A stretch of 64,000 nucleotides of DNA from Methylobacterium mesophilicum SR1.6/6 (GCF_000364445.2 NZ_CP043538.1:4297447-4361446), one strand, 5' to 3'; numbered from the stretch's first letter, positions 21,036 through 30,124 are shown. Translations and numbers: made by a program. Notes: generated from the letters alone by a model not told the origin.

Positions 21036-21102
21036 GAGCGGGCGGAACTGCCGCCCGGTCCGAGCATTGCCCGCTCACGATCCCGTGACGCGAGCTGGCC
21101 CC

Positions 21103-21201
21103 ATGCGCAAGATCCTGATTGCCTTCCTCCTTCCCAAGGTCGTTTCCTACCTGCGTCGCCGCTACGGTGGCCCGCATGCCGGGCGCAACCGCGCATTCTG
21201 A
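21103..21201 (+). CDS. Very small basic membrane-type peptide (tentative)
   Basis: A 32-residue frame beginning MRKILIAFLLPKVVSYLRRR, with a short hydrophobic N-terminal stretch followed by an Arg-rich tail. It lies between xthA and the SDR gene on the same strand. An imperfect EcfG-like element (GGAAC-N16-CATT, 21044-21068) lies upstream. No strong ribosome-binding site is visible. Reported because composition is peptide-like rather than random GC-rich sequence; it could be spurious. Confidence 0.35.
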   Translation: MRKILIAFLLPKVVSYLRRRYGGPHAGRNRAF

Positions 21202-21303
21202 CAGGGGCCGCCGCCTGGGCCGGCCTGTGACGGCCGGGCGCAGGCGGCGGCGACGGCGGCGGCCCTAATTCCTCGTGATCACCCACGACGCGGAGCCGCT
21301 TTC

Positions 21304-22182
21304 ATGACCCAGGACCCGCGCGAAGCCGGACCCCGGCCCCCGTTCCCCGGTGACCAGCAGCAGCCGCGGCCGGGCCTCACCACGAAGATGACGCCGCGCC
21401 CCGACCACGGCGAGGAAAGCTATGTCGGCAAGGGACTCCTGACCGGACAAGCGGCCTTGATCACCGGCGGCGATTCCGGGATCGGCCGGGCGGTGGCGAT
21501 CGCCTACGCCCGAGAGGGCGCCGACGTGACGATCTCCTATCTCGAGGCCGAGCAGGAGGACGCCGAGGAGACGAAGGCCTGGGTCGAGAAGGCCGGTCGC
21601 CGTTGCCTTCTGCTTCCGGGCGACATCCGCGACGAGACTCAGTGCCGGCATCTCGTGGCGCGCACCGTGGAGACCTTCGGGCGTCTCGACATCCTGGTGA
21701 ACAACGCCGCCGCCCAGGTGGTGAACGAGGGCCTCGACGACTTGAGGGCCGGCGACATCGAGGGGTCGTTCCGCGCCAACGTGTTCGCGATGTACTACCT
21801 CGCCCAGGCCGCCGTTCCGCACATGAAGCCGGGCGGCGCCATCGTGAACAGCACCAGCGTGCAGGCCAAGGTCGCCGGCCCGAACATGCTGATCTACGCC
21901 GCCACCAAGGGCGCCATCGCGAGCCTGACCATCGGCCTGTCCAATCTGCTGGCTCCGAAGGGGATCCGGGTCAATTGCGTCGCACCCGGACCGGTCTGGA
22001 CGCCGATCCAGCCGATCGTGAAAAGTCCGGAGCAGATGGAGCAACTCGGCGCTCAGACGCCGCTGGGCCGCGCCGGCCAGCCCGCGGAACTGGCCCCGGC
22101 TTACGTGCTGCTCGCCTCACGGGAGGGCAGTTACATGTCGGGTGCCCTGGTCCCGGTCACGGGCGGCATGCCGATGCTCTGA
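21304..22182 (+). CDS. SDR family oxidoreductase (YghA/YhdF-like)
   Basis: A 292-residue short-chain dehydrogenase with the ~40-residue N-terminal extension typical of the general-stress YghA/YhdF branch (PGLTTKMTPRPDHGEESY). Motifs: ITGGDSGIGRAVAIAYAREG, LVNNAAAQ, catalytic Ser in NSTSVQAK and YAATK. C-terminus YMSGALVPVTGGMPML is typical of the group. The substrate is unknown; related proteins are glucose/alcohol dehydrogenase-like and stress-induced. Confidence 0.88.
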   Translation: MTQDPREAGPRPPFPGDQQQPRPGLTTKMTPRPDHGEESYVGKGLLTGQAALITGGDSGIGRAVAIAYAREGADVTISYLEAEQEDAEETKAWVEKAGRRCLLLPGDIRDETQCRHLVARTVETFGRLDILVNNAAAQVVNEGLDDLRAGDIEGSFRANVFAMYYLAQAAVPHMKPGGAIVNSTSVQAKVAGPNMLIYAATKGAIASLTIGLSNLLAPKGIRVNCVAPGPVWTPIQPIVKSPEQMEQLGAQTPLGRAGQPAELAPAYVLLASREGSYMSGALVPVTGGMPML

Positions 22183-22203
22183 CCGAGCCTGCGGCGAGGA
22201 CCT

Positions 22204-23475
22204 TCACGGTCGCAGCGGCGCGCCGGCCCGTTCCGGCGCCAGCAGTACGCCCGCGAGACCCAGGGCCGCCGCGAGGGCGAGCCACAGGGGCGCGGCATTG
22301 GCCGAATGGGTCTCGGTAACGAGATAGACGAGGATCGCCGGCGTGGTGCCGCCGAAGACGCCGAGCGCGAGATTGTAGCTTACCGCCGAGCCGGACCCCC
22401 GCACGCGCTGGCTGAATAGCTCCGTCAGCATCGCTCCCAGGGGGCCGATGTAGACGGACAGCACCAGCATGTAGAGAACCTCGCCGGCCAGCACGAAGGT
22501 CAGTTCGGCCTGGGTCAGCAGTCGGAAGATCGGCCACGCCAGGACGATGAAGGCCGCAGCTCCGGCCATCATGACGGGGCGCCGGCCCACGCGGTCCGAC
22601 AGGGCGCCGAAGACCGGACCCAAGACGATCAGGATCGCCGTGCCGATCGTCCCGAGCCCCGACGCGGTGGCCGGCGTGAGCCCATCGGTGCGGACCAGGA
22701 AGCCGCGCAGGTAGATGACACCCAGGTAGATGCCGACGCCCGCGAGCACGCTGATCAGGAAGCCGCACAGCATCGCGCGCCCCTCGCTCCGGATAGCCTC
22801 GACGATCGGGAACGCGCGCTCCGCGGGCAGCGGCCGGTCGACGACGAGGATGGCGCGCCGAAGCCACAGAGTGCACGCCCCGAGGAGGATCCCGAACAGG
22901 AACGGGATGCGCCAGCCCCAGTCCAGCACAGCCTCCCGGGGCAGCCACGCCTCCATCAGGAAGAACACGAACGAGCCGAGCATCTGTCCGATCCCGATGG
23001 TGCAGGCCGGAAGGGCGCAGTAGAAGCCGCGCCGCTCGGCGGGACAGCGTTCGCCGAGGAATGTGATCGAGGTGGTGAACTCGCCGCCGACCGACAGGCC
23101 CTGGACCAGCCGGCAGACGACGAGCAGGATCGGCGCGGCGATCCCGAGGGCCGCGTAGGTCGGCAGCAGACCGATGCAGACTGTCGATAGCGCCATCAGG
23201 CCCACGGAGAGGGTGAGGGCGGAGGTCCGCCCGTACCGGTCCGCCACGTGGCCGAAGAACAGGCTGCCCAGGGGCCGCACCAGGAACGCGGACGCGAACA
23301 CGCCGTAGGTCGCGAGCAGCGACACCACGGGATCGGCAGCCGGGAAGAACAGGCGCCCGATGATGTGCGCGCCGAAGCCGTAGATCGTGAAGTCGTACCA
23401 TTCGAGAGCGTTGCCAGCGGCGCCGGCGAGAGCGGATCGATGGTGCAGGTCCGGCCTGATCCGCAATGTCGTCAT
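22204..23475 (-). CDS. MFS transporter, metabolite:H+ symporter type
   Basis: A 423-residue, 12-segment inner-membrane transporter. The start (ALAGAAGNALEWYDFTIYGF) and FVRPLGSLFFGHVADRYGR are the hallmark of the metabolite:H+ symporter (ShiA/ProP-type) family. VGGEFTTSITFLGERCP fits the conserved TM4-TM5 region of that family. Expected substrates are organic acids or compatible solutes; the actual one cannot be told. Convergent with the SDR gene. Confidence 0.87.
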   Translation of the reverse strand: MTTLRIRPDLHHRSALAGAAGNALEWYDFTIYGFGAHIIGRLFFPAADPVVSLLATYGVFASAFLVRPLGSLFFGHVADRYGRTSALTLSVGLMALSTVCIGLLPTYAALGIAAPILLVVCRLVQGLSVGGEFTTSITFLGERCPAERRGFYCALPACTIGIGQMLGSFVFFLMEAWLPREAVLDWGWRIPFLFGILLGACTLWLRRAILVVDRPLPAERAFPIVEAIRSEGRAMLCGFLISVLAGVGIYLGVIYLRGFLVRTDGLTPATASGLGTIGTAILIVLGPVFGALSDRVGRRPVMMAGAAAFIVLAWPIFRLLTQAELTFVLAGEVLYMLVLSVYIGPLGAMLTELFSQRVRGSGSAVSYNLALGVFGGTTPAILVYLVTETHSANAAPLWLALAAALGLAGVLLAPERAGAPLRP

Positions 23476-23680
23476 CGAGCGCGCACTTGTTATTGTCGTC
23501 GTTACGCGTCTCTGCTGTCATCAGCACGATAACAGCCCGGCCGAATCAGACTAGCACGATTGCCGGACGCGCGCGTAGCGCCCTCTCTGCGCAGATCTGC
23601 GAGAGGCGGGAGGACAGCCTCTCGGCGGCACCGGCCGGCGATGTCCGGCAGCGATCGAGGAGCTTCGGTTCCAACGAGAA

Positions 23681-23705
23681 ACCCGCCGCGCGGGGCGCGG
23701 CGGGT
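23681..23705 (-). terminator. Hairpin terminator of ssb
   Basis: An 11-base perfect GC-rich stem with a three-base loop, 41 bases after the ssb stop, followed on the minus strand by TTCTCGTTGG, a weak T-rich stretch. Position suits termination of ssb. Confidence 0.6.
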
Positions 23706-23745
23706 CCGATGTTCAAGCCTGGTGTCTGCGTGACCGTGAAAGGTC

Positions 23746-24294
23746 CTAGAACGGGATGTCGTCGTCCAGATCGTAGCCGCCGCGGCCCCCACCCCCGCCC
23801 GAGGAGGCGGGCGCCGGACGGCGCTCACCGCCCTGGGCGCGGCCGCCGCCGAAATCGCCGCCGCGGTCACCACCCCGGTCACCCCCGCGGCTGATCTGGC
23901 CGCCGCCCTCGTCCTCACCGGCGAAGTCCCCGCCACCGCCGCCGCGACCGTCGAGGATCGTCATCTCGCCGCGGAAGCGCTGGAGCACCACCTCGGTGGT
24001 GTACTTCTCGACGCCCGAATTGTCGGTCCACTTCCGGGTCTGGAGCTGGCCCTCGATATAGACCTTCGAGCCCTTGCGCAGGTACTGCTCGGCGACGCGG
24101 GCGAGGTTGTCGTTGTAGATCACGACCGAGTGCCACTCGGTCTTCTCCTTGCGCTCGCCGGTCGCCTTGTCCTTCCACGACTCGGAGGTCGCGAGCCGCA
24201 GGTTGCAGACCGGGTCGCCCGAGCCGAGGCGGCGCATCTCCGGGTCCCGCCCGAGATTGCCCACCAGAATCACCTTGTTGACGCTGCCCGCCAT
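23746..24294 (-). CDS. ssb: Single-stranded DNA-binding protein
   Basis: A 182-residue SSB. The OB-fold domain (about residues 1-108) starts [20 protein letters not shown] and contains [12 protein letters not shown]. It is followed by a Gly-rich linker with Asp/Arg repeats ([16 protein letters not shown]), and the conserved acidic tip DLDDDIPF that recruits repair and replication partners. GAGGAGA precedes ATG 24294. A LexA box ~130 bases upstream suggests SOS control. Confidence 0.95.
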   Translation of the reverse strand: MAGSVNKVILVGNLGRDPEMRRLGSGDPVCNLRLATSESWKDKATGERKEKTEWHSVVIYNDNLARVAEQYLRKGSKVYIEGQLQTRKWTDNSGVEKYTTEVVLQRFRGEMTILDGRGGGGGDFAGEDEGGGQISRGGDRGGDRGGDFGGGRAQGGERRPAPASSGGGGGRGGYDLDDDIPF

Positions 24295-24426
24295 CGCTCT
24301 CTCCTCACCGTACGGATCTCACTGGGCATCTGCCCGGCGGCGCGCGAACCATGCGCCTGGGCCTCCGGAGCGGCAACCTGCGGTGCGGGCTTGTGCCCGC
24401 TTTCCGCAGCGCCGCCGGATCCGTTT

Positions 24427-24441
24427 GTTCTACATCTGTTC
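24427..24441 (-). promoter_or_regulatory. LexA box (GAAC-N7-GAAC) upstream of ssb
   Basis: Reads GAACAGATGTAGAAC on the ssb strand, a perfect match to the alphaproteobacterial LexA operator GAAC-N7-GAAC. It is ~130 bases upstream of the ssb start and 22 bases beyond the stop of the next gene, so ssb is the only plausible target. ssb is a known SOS-regulated gene in other alphaproteobacteria. Confidence 0.75.
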
Positions 24442-24462
24442 CAGAGTGGCAGCAAGCCGCCG

Positions 24463-25479
24463 TCACGACACGCGCACGACCAGCTTGCCGAAATTGCGCC
24501 CTTTCAACAGGCCGATGAAGGCCTCCGGCGCCTTCTCCAAACCCTCGACCACGTCCTCGCGGTAGCGGACCCGCCCCTCCTGGATCCAGCCGCCGACCTC
24601 ATCGCGGAACGTCGCCGCCTGGTCGGCGAAATCCCAGACGATGAATCCCTGGATGTGCAGCCGGTTGGTCAGCACGGAGCGCATCAGGCCGGGCAGGCGG
24701 TCCGGCCCGGGCGGGACCTCGGTGGCGTTGTAGGCCGAGACCAGGCCGCAGACCGGGATCCGCGCGAACGGGTTGAGCAGCGGCATCACCGCGGCGAAGA
24801 CCGCGCCGCCGACGTTCTCGAAATAGACGTCGATGCCCTTCGGGCAGGCGGCGGCGAGCGCGCCCGGCAGGTCGGCGCCGCGATGGTCCACGGCGGCGTC
24901 GAAGCCCAGTTCCTCGGTGAGATAGCGGCACTTGTCCGGGCCGCCCGCGATCCCGACAGCCCGGGCGCCCTTCAGCTTGGCGATCTGCCCGACGAGCGAG
25001 CCGACCGGTCCCGCGGCGGCCGCGACCACGACGGTCTCGCCGGCCTTGGGCCGGCCGATGTTGAGGAGGCCGGTATAGGCGGTCATGCCCGGCATCCCGA
25101 GCACGCCCAGCGCCGTGGAAGGCGGAGCGGCCGCGGGATCGACCTTGCGGGAGCCCTTGCCATCCGTGACGAAATAGTCCTGCCAGCCCGCGAAGGCCGT
25201 GAGCAGGTCGCCGACGGCGTGGTCCGGGTGGTTGGAGGCGACGACCTCGCCCACGGTCTCAGCGGTGATCGGCGCGCCGATCTCCACCGGGGCCGCGTAG
25301 GATTTCGCGTCGCTCATCCGGCCGCGCATGTAGGGGTCGAGCGACAGCCAGCGGGTGCGCAGGAGGACCTGCCCCGGGCCGGGCTGCGGAACCGGCACCT
25401 CCTCCAGGCGGAAGTTGTCGGGGCGCGGCTCGCCCTGCGGGCGCGAGGCCAGGACGATGCGACGGTTCATGGCGGTCAT
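24463..25479 (-). CDS. NADP-dependent MDR oxidoreductase (CurA/YncB-like)
   Basis: A 338-residue zinc-independent medium-chain dehydrogenase of the leukotriene B4 12-hydroxydehydrogenase/CurA branch. Visible: SLDPYMRGRMSDAKSYAAPV near the N-terminus, MPGMTAYTGLLNIG, nucleotide loop AAAGPVGSLVGQIAKLKGAR, and YFENVGG. Such enzymes reduce activated alkenes with NADPH; natural substrate unknown. GGGAG lies seven bases before ATG 25479, which fixes the start. Transcribed towards ssb, divergent from the DUF4174 gene. Confidence 0.88.
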   Translation of the reverse strand: MTAMNRRIVLASRPQGEPRPDNFRLEEVPVPQPGPGQVLLRTRWLSLDPYMRGRMSDAKSYAAPVEIGAPITAETVGEVVASNHPDHAVGDLLTAFAGWQDYFVTDGKGSRKVDPAAAPPSTALGVLGMPGMTAYTGLLNIGRPKAGETVVVAAAAGPVGSLVGQIAKLKGARAVGIAGGPDKCRYLTEELGFDAAVDHRGADLPGALAAACPKGIDVYFENVGGAVFAAVMPLLNPFARIPVCGLVSAYNATEVPPGPDRLPGLMRSVLTNRLHIQGFIVWDFADQAATFRDEVGGWIQEGRVRYREDVVEGLEKAPEAFIGLLKGRNFGKLVVRVS

Positions 25480-25602
25480 GGCAAACTCCCGGATCAGGCA
25501 ATCGCCCCCGATCTGGGGCGCCGGGTCGCGACGGCCAAGGCGCCGCGGTGATCTCCGGGCCGGATCACGCGTTGTCCCGGTTCTGAAGCAGGAAGCGGCG
25601 CC

Positions 25603-26001
25603 ATGCGGGGAACGGCACTGGGTCTCGGATTGGCGGTCCTGGCCGCGGGAGCCGCATCGGCCGGCCCGCTCGACAGCTACCGCGACCGCGCGCGGGTGCT
25701 CGTCCTGTCCGCCCCCGACGCCGGCGACGCACACCTCAAGGCGCAGCGGACGGCGCTGGGTTCGGCCCGTGCCAGCATCGCCGAGCGCGACCTCGTGGTG
25801 CTGGAAGCGGTCGGCTCCGGCGCGGAGGCGCGGGCCCTGCGCGCCCGCCTCGGCCTTCCAGCCGACAGCTTCCGGGCTGTCCTGATCGGGAAGGACGGGG
25901 GCGCCAAGCTCACCGCCGAGTCGCCGATCGCGCCGCAAACGCTGTTCGCCACGATCGACGCGATGCCGATGCGACGCGCCGAGATGCGGGAGCGTCGCTA
26001 G
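25603..26001 (+). CDS. DUF4174 domain periplasmic protein
   Basis: A 132-residue secreted protein: residues 1-20 are a signal peptide (MRGTALGLGLAVLAAGAASA), then a DUF4174 domain with the typical YRDRARVLVLSAPD start and FRAVLIGKDGGAKL, a thioredoxin-like small fold. Function unknown. AGGAAGC precedes ATG 25603. Stands alone between divergent and downstream small genes. Confidence 0.75.
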   Translation: MRGTALGLGLAVLAAGAASAGPLDSYRDRARVLVLSAPDAGDAHLKAQRTALGSARASIAERDLVVLEAVGSGAEARALRARLGLPADSFRAVLIGKDGGAKLTAESPIAPQTLFATIDAMPMRRAEMRERR

Positions 26002-26150
26002 GGCCAAGTCCGGGACCAAGTCTCCTGTGCGCGGGCGGGGGGCGGACACCAACGGTTAAGCCTACCGCCCTATCACCGAAACGTGTCGACGGCCGTTGCC
26101 CGGCCGTCCGTTGAGGCCCGTCAGGACGCTCGCACGAGACGCTCGAATCG

Positions 26151-26327
26151 ATGACCCGACAACAAGTTGCCACCGCCATCCGCCGCCTCGCTGCCGCGCA
26201 GGTCGAGGACATCGAGCGCGCGGTCCGCGACGGCCACAAGACCATCGCGCTGAACGAGCTGGCGGACCTGAACCGCCAGCTCAAGGCCTTCGCGGCAGCG
26301 CTCAAGAAGGCCCCGGCCCGGATCTGA
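26151..26327 (+). CDS. Small helical hypothetical protein
   Basis: A 58-residue frame starting MTRQQVATAIRRLAAAQVED. It is Ala/Leu/Lys-rich with regular charge spacing, so probably one or two amphipathic helices; no membrane segment or signal. It lies between DUF4174 and a convergent secreted protein. No strong ribosome-binding site is visible. Unrecognised, possibly lineage-restricted. Confidence 0.45.
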   Translation: MTRQQVATAIRRLAAAQVEDIERAVRDGHKTIALNELADLNRQLKAFAAALKKAPARI

Positions 26328-26339
26328 GCCGGTGCGGCG

Positions 26340-26717
26340 TCACCACCGGGGTCCTTCCCACCGACGGGGCGGGATGTCCTCGGGGGGAGGTGGCGGCGGG
26401 GGCGGGCCGCGGTCGAAGGCCGGCTCGTCGCAGACCCGAACCCGGCGCAGCACCGGCGCTCCGTCCGCATCGAACCGGCGCCGCACGAATTCCCGGCACG
26501 CCTCAGGGGGCGCCGCGGTGAAGCGGGGACCGCGAAACTCCGGCCCTGGGCGCGGCGGCGGTGGCGGCGGCCGGCGCTCGGGTTCATCCTCCTGCATCGG
26601 GCCGCCGTCGTCGTGGGATGGCGGATAAGGCCCGTCGAAGTCGGCAGCCAGCGCCGGGCCGGCGGCGAGGAGAAGGGCAAGGAGTCCGGTTCGGGCGAGA
26701 AGGCGACAGGCGGGCAC
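26340..26717 (-). CDS. Secreted proline-rich hypothetical protein
   Basis: A 125-residue protein with a signal peptide (about residues 1-24, cleavage near GPALAA) and a low-complexity mature chain containing two poly-Pro tracts (RRPPPPPPRPGPEF and RGPPPPPPPPEDIPPRR). Two Cys (in EACREF and RVCDEP) could form a periplasmic disulfide. Function unknown. Lies in line with another secreted small protein at 26828. Confidence 0.55.
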   Translation of the reverse strand: MPACRLLARTGLLALLLAAGPALAADFDGPYPPSHDDGGPMQEDEPERRPPPPPPRPGPEFRGPRFTAAPPEACREFVRRRFDADGAPVLRRVRVCDEPAFDRGPPPPPPPPEDIPPRRWEGPRW

Positions 26718-26827
26718 GGGGGCCTCGGCGGAGTCGGGCGCGCGGGGATCGCGGCCATCGTCCCCGGACGTTGCGCCGGTCCGCCTGAACCGCTCCCGTG
26801 AAGCGATGTCGGCTGCCGTTCAGCCGG

Positions 26828-27211
26828 CTATTTCTGCATCGCGTTGACCTCGCACTGCGCGTACTCGCCGCTCGCCTTCACGTAGGCATTGAGCTTCTGC
26901 ATGTAGGCCTCGGCGATCGGCCGGAAGGCTTGCGCCTGGAGATTGTAGGCCTTGATCGCGTCGTTGTAGCTGTAGGCCTCCCAGCCCGGGCATCCGTCCT
27001 TGGCGTCGAGGCAGGCGGGCTTCTCCGGCAGCGGCGGCTTGCTCGGCCGGGCGGAGGGCGGCGGCGGCTCGGGCGGTGTGCAGGCCGCAACCGCTGGCGC
27101 GGCCGGGGACGGCGCGGCAGGGGCCGCCTTGGCGGCCGGCTTCGCGGGCGGGGCCGCGAGGGCGAGGGTCGGCGCGAGCAAGCCCGCGATCAGGAGAAGC
27201 GTGCCGCGCAT
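26828..27211 (-). CDS. Secreted Ala/Pro-rich hypothetical protein
   Basis: A 127-residue protein: signal peptide MRGTLLLIAGLLAPTLALA, a ~55-residue Pro/Ala/Lys linker, and a helical C-terminal part (AYSYNDAIKAYNLQAQAF to the end) with Cys residues in KPACLDAKDGCPG and YAQCEVN. Probably periplasmic. Start ATG 27211 gives the signal peptide directly. No function recognised. Confidence 0.6.
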   Translation of the reverse strand: MRGTLLLIAGLLAPTLALAAPPAKPAAKAAPAAPSPAAPAVAACTPPEPPPPSARPSKPPLPEKPACLDAKDGCPGWEAYSYNDAIKAYNLQAQAFRPIAEAYMQKLNAYVKASGEYAQCEVNAMQK

Positions 27212-27278
27212 GGCGTGATGAGAGCTCCGATGGGCCCGGAGCCGCCTTCGGCGGCGGGCGGGAGCGGGTTCTGCGGCA

Positions 27279-28208
27279 TCAGGCCCGCGGCGACAAGGCC
27301 TCCTGAACGGGCTCCCGGCGGGGCGCGGAAGCCGCCCGCCGGCCCGGCGCCTGCCCGGCCGAACGCTGTTTCGGGCCGCGCGCCAGCGCCACGAGCGGCA
27401 GCGACAATCCGACCGCCAGCACCCACCAGGCCGGCCGGATCGGACCGGAGACATCCAGGTTGGCGGCGAGCACGAGACTGGCCGGGACGCCGCTGGCGAG
27501 CCCGTACCACGCCGCCTCCAGCCCCGCCGTGGCAAGGGCCGCCAGGATCGCGAGAAGCAGGAGCGACCAGGGCCGCTCCGGGAGCGAGAACCGCCGCATC
27601 ACCCGCCACCCCATCAGCAGCAGGAACAGCCCGGTCCAGAAGACCGGGTCGCTGACGTCGATCTTCGACTGCAGGAAGTAGTGGGCCAGCCCCAGGACGG
27701 CGATCGTGTAGACGAGCCGGTGCAGGCGGTTCCAGTTCGGGCCGAGGTTTCGGATCGCCGCGTCCGTGGAGGTCAGCCCCAGGGCGATGAGGCCGATCAG
27801 CGCCACGAAGCCGATCGTCAGGTAGAGCCGGAGCGCGATCTCCGAGACGACTTTGGTGAGGATCAGGTTCTGATCGACCGCGTAGAGCGTGAGGTGGGCG
27901 ACCGCGTAGGCCATCACGGTGACGCCGAGCATGCGTCGCACCACGACGACCTTCGGCCAGTCGGCGAGGCGCCGGAGCGGCGAGATCGCCAGCGACAGCA
28001 GCAGGAAGCGGACCGCCCACTCGCCGGTGGCATGGATCAGGGCGGTGATCGGCTTCGCGCCGAGCGCGTCGAGCCGGTAGGCGGCGGCGAGGTAGAGCGC
28101 CGGCGCGACGCAGGCCGCGAACACCGCGAGCTTCAGCCAGGAGAGGCGTCCGGCGCGGTCGAGCCAGGGGAGGGGGACGGCGAGGGGAGCGGCCAAGCGG
28201 TCGAACAT
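27279..28208 (-). CDS. msrQ: MsrQ, heme-binding subunit of methionine sulfoxide reductase
   Basis: A 309-residue polytopic heme protein of the MsrQ (YedZ) family, which passes electrons across the inner membrane to periplasmic MsrP for repair of oxidised methionines. Six or so membrane segments carry the expected His residues, for example in HATGEWAVRFLLLSLAISP, AYAVAHLTLYAVD and RLHRLVYTIAVLGLAHYFL. The ~40-residue C-terminal tail is basic and not conserved. No msrP is adjacent on either side, although the two usually form an operon. Confidence 0.88.
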   Translation of the reverse strand: MFDRLAAPLAVPLPWLDRAGRLSWLKLAVFAACVAPALYLAAAYRLDALGAKPITALIHATGEWAVRFLLLSLAISPLRRLADWPKVVVVRRMLGVTVMAYAVAHLTLYAVDQNLILTKVVSEIALRLYLTIGFVALIGLIALGLTSTDAAIRNLGPNWNRLHRLVYTIAVLGLAHYFLQSKIDVSDPVFWTGLFLLLMGWRVMRRFSLPERPWSLLLLAILAALATAGLEAAWYGLASGVPASLVLAANLDVSGPIRPAWWVLAVGLSLPLVALARGPKQRSAGQAPGRRAASAPRREPVQEALSPRA

Positions 28209-28406
28209 GGGTCTCGAACGGGGCTCTGTCGGTGGGTGAGGGCGGCGGCCCGGTCCGGTCGCGCCCGCGGCGAGAACGGCCGGCTCCGGCCATCGGTGCC
28301 GTCACGGGTCGGTTCGCCGCGGCGGCGCGGCGGTTACACGACGGCGTTGACCTGTGTGGTTGACCGCGCCGCCTCCGCGGCGAGATAGCGTGACGACGGA
28401 CACCGG

Positions 28407-29432
28407 ATGGATCCCATGCAGTACCGCACTCTCGGCCGTTCCGGCCTCAAGGTCTCGCCGATCTGCCTCGGCACGATGATGTTCGGCGGCCCCACAGACG
28501 AGGCCACCGCCGGCCGCATCGTCGGCAATGCCCGGGACGCCGGGATCAACTTCATCGACACGGCCAACGTCTACACGGAGGGCCGCTCGGAGGAGATCAC
28601 CGGCCGGGCGATCAAGGGTGAGCGCGACGCCTGGATCCTGGCCACCAAGGTCGCCAATCCGACCGGACAGGGCGTCAACGACCGCGGCCTTTCGCGCGTG
28701 CACGTGATGAAGGCCGCCGAGGACAGCCTGCGCCGGCTCGGCACGGACTTCATCGACATCTACTACCTCCACAAGGAGGATCACGATACGCCGCTGGCCG
28801 AGACGGTCCGGGCGCTGGCCGACCTCGTGCGGACGGGCAAGATCCGCCATTTCGGCGTCTCGAATCATCGCTCGTGGCGGGTCGCCGAGATCTGCCGGCT
28901 CTGCGACGAGGCCGGGATCGACCGGCCGGTGGTCAGCCAGCCCTACTACAACGCGTTCAACCGCATGCCCGAGACGGAGCACCTGCCGGCCTGCGCGCAT
29001 TTCGGGCTCGGCGTCGTGCCGTACTCGCCGCTCGCCCGCGGCGTGCTCACCGGCAAGTACGATCCCGATGCGCCGCCGCCGGCCGAATCCCGCGCCGGCC
29101 GCCAGGACACGCGGATGATGCAGACCGAGTGGCGCCCCGAATCCCTGCGCATCGCCCGGACCCTGAAGGAGCATGCCGAGGCGCGCGGCATCACGGCCGG
29201 GCAGTTCGCCACTGCCTGGGTGCTCAACAACCGCCTCGTCACCGGTGTCATCGCCGGGCCGCGGACGGAGGCGCAGTGGCAGGAATATCTCGGCGCCCTC
29301 GACTACGCCTTCACCGCGGAGGACGAGGCACTGGTCGACGGGTTCGTCGCCGCCGGCCACCCGACGACGCCGGGCTACAACGATCCGGCCTATCCGCTGG
29401 AGGGACGGGTGCCGCGCAGCGGCATGGACTGA
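28407..29432 (+). CDS. Aldo/keto reductase
   Basis: A 341-residue (alpha/beta)8-barrel oxidoreductase using NADPH. Catalytic residues are in FIDTANVYTEGRSEE (Asp, Tyr), ATKV (Lys) and YYLHKED (His). The cofactor-site blocks are FGVSNH, PYYNAFNR, YSPLARGVLTGKY and GPRTEAQ. It resembles the bacterial AKR group acting on small carbonyls; substrate unknown. Start ATG 28407; ATG 28416 is an alternative. Convergent with the DUF1772 gene. Confidence 0.9.
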   Translation: MDPMQYRTLGRSGLKVSPICLGTMMFGGPTDEATAGRIVGNARDAGINFIDTANVYTEGRSEEITGRAIKGERDAWILATKVANPTGQGVNDRGLSRVHVMKAAEDSLRRLGTDFIDIYYLHKEDHDTPLAETVRALADLVRTGKIRHFGVSNHRSWRVAEICRLCDEAGIDRPVVSQPYYNAFNRMPETEHLPACAHFGLGVVPYSPLARGVLTGKYDPDAPPPAESRAGRQDTRMMQTEWRPESLRIARTLKEHAEARGITAGQFATAWVLNNRLVTGVIAGPRTEAQWQEYLGALDYAFTAEDEALVDGFVAAGHPTTPGYNDPAYPLEGRVPRSGMD

Positions 29433-29452
29433 GCCCCGTCAACTGGGTCCCG

Positions 29453-29881
29453 TCAGCTGAGCGCCCAGACGAAGCAGGCCGTCGCGAGGGCGCCGAGGGC
29501 CGACCGCACGGCGTGGAGGAGGGTCCACCGCTCGAGCAAGGCGCGGGAGGTGCTGTCCGCCACCTCCGGCGCCGTCGCCATCAGGATCCGGTTGGTTGGC
29601 AGGATCGCCACGACGGTCCAGGGCCAGTTCGCCAGCATGAGTAACCCGCCGCCCAGGAAAGCGGGCCGGTCGCTCGTCCACCACGCCGCGACGCCCAGCA
29701 GGAAGCCGACGACCGCGAGTGGCGCCTGGATGGCGAAGCCGCGCTTGTAGGCCGGCTTCCACGCCGTCAGCACAGCGCGATCGTCCAGGATCATCCGCGC
29801 CGGCTGCTCGACGAGGTTGATGTAAAGGGCCGCGCCCGTGAAGAGCGCGGCGGTCGTCAGGGCGAGAAGACCGGTCAGCAT
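29453..29881 (-). CDS. DUF1772 family membrane protein
   Basis: A 142-residue protein with four hydrophobic segments (about residues 3-20, 51-70, 76-95, 124-141) and the family block AALYINLVEQPARM, matching DUF1772 (anthrone oxygenase-like) membrane proteins. Enzymatic activity cannot be inferred. Convergent with the aldo/keto reductase, 20 bases apart. Confidence 0.75.
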   Translation of the reverse strand: MLTGLLALTTAALFTGAALYINLVEQPARMILDDRAVLTAWKPAYKRGFAIQAPLAVVGFLLGVAAWWTSDRPAFLGGGLLMLANWPWTVVAILPTNRILMATAPEVADSTSRALLERWTLLHAVRSALGALATACFVWALS

Positions 29882-30124
29882 CCGGCCGGCTTACCATCGG
29901 TCGGGACCGATCGCATGTCCCGGCCGTCGGTTCGGCCTTGAACTTTCTGCGCCGGGCCGTTATCTCGTGGATCAACAGTTCTGATGGCAGTCGAGAGGCT
30001 GCGGTTCGGGAGTGGGCCCCACCGGGTCCGCTCTTTTTTTTCGCCGCACAGCCACTCGCCACCCGAGGCCGCACGCTGCGGACGGGCCACGCAGGACGCC
30101 GCGAAGGTTGCGCGCTGAACACCC

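Noticed and set aside
21044..21068. EcfG promoter before the small peptide or SDR
   Set aside because: GGAAC-N16-CATT lacks the CGTT -10 element, so it was not listed as a promoter.
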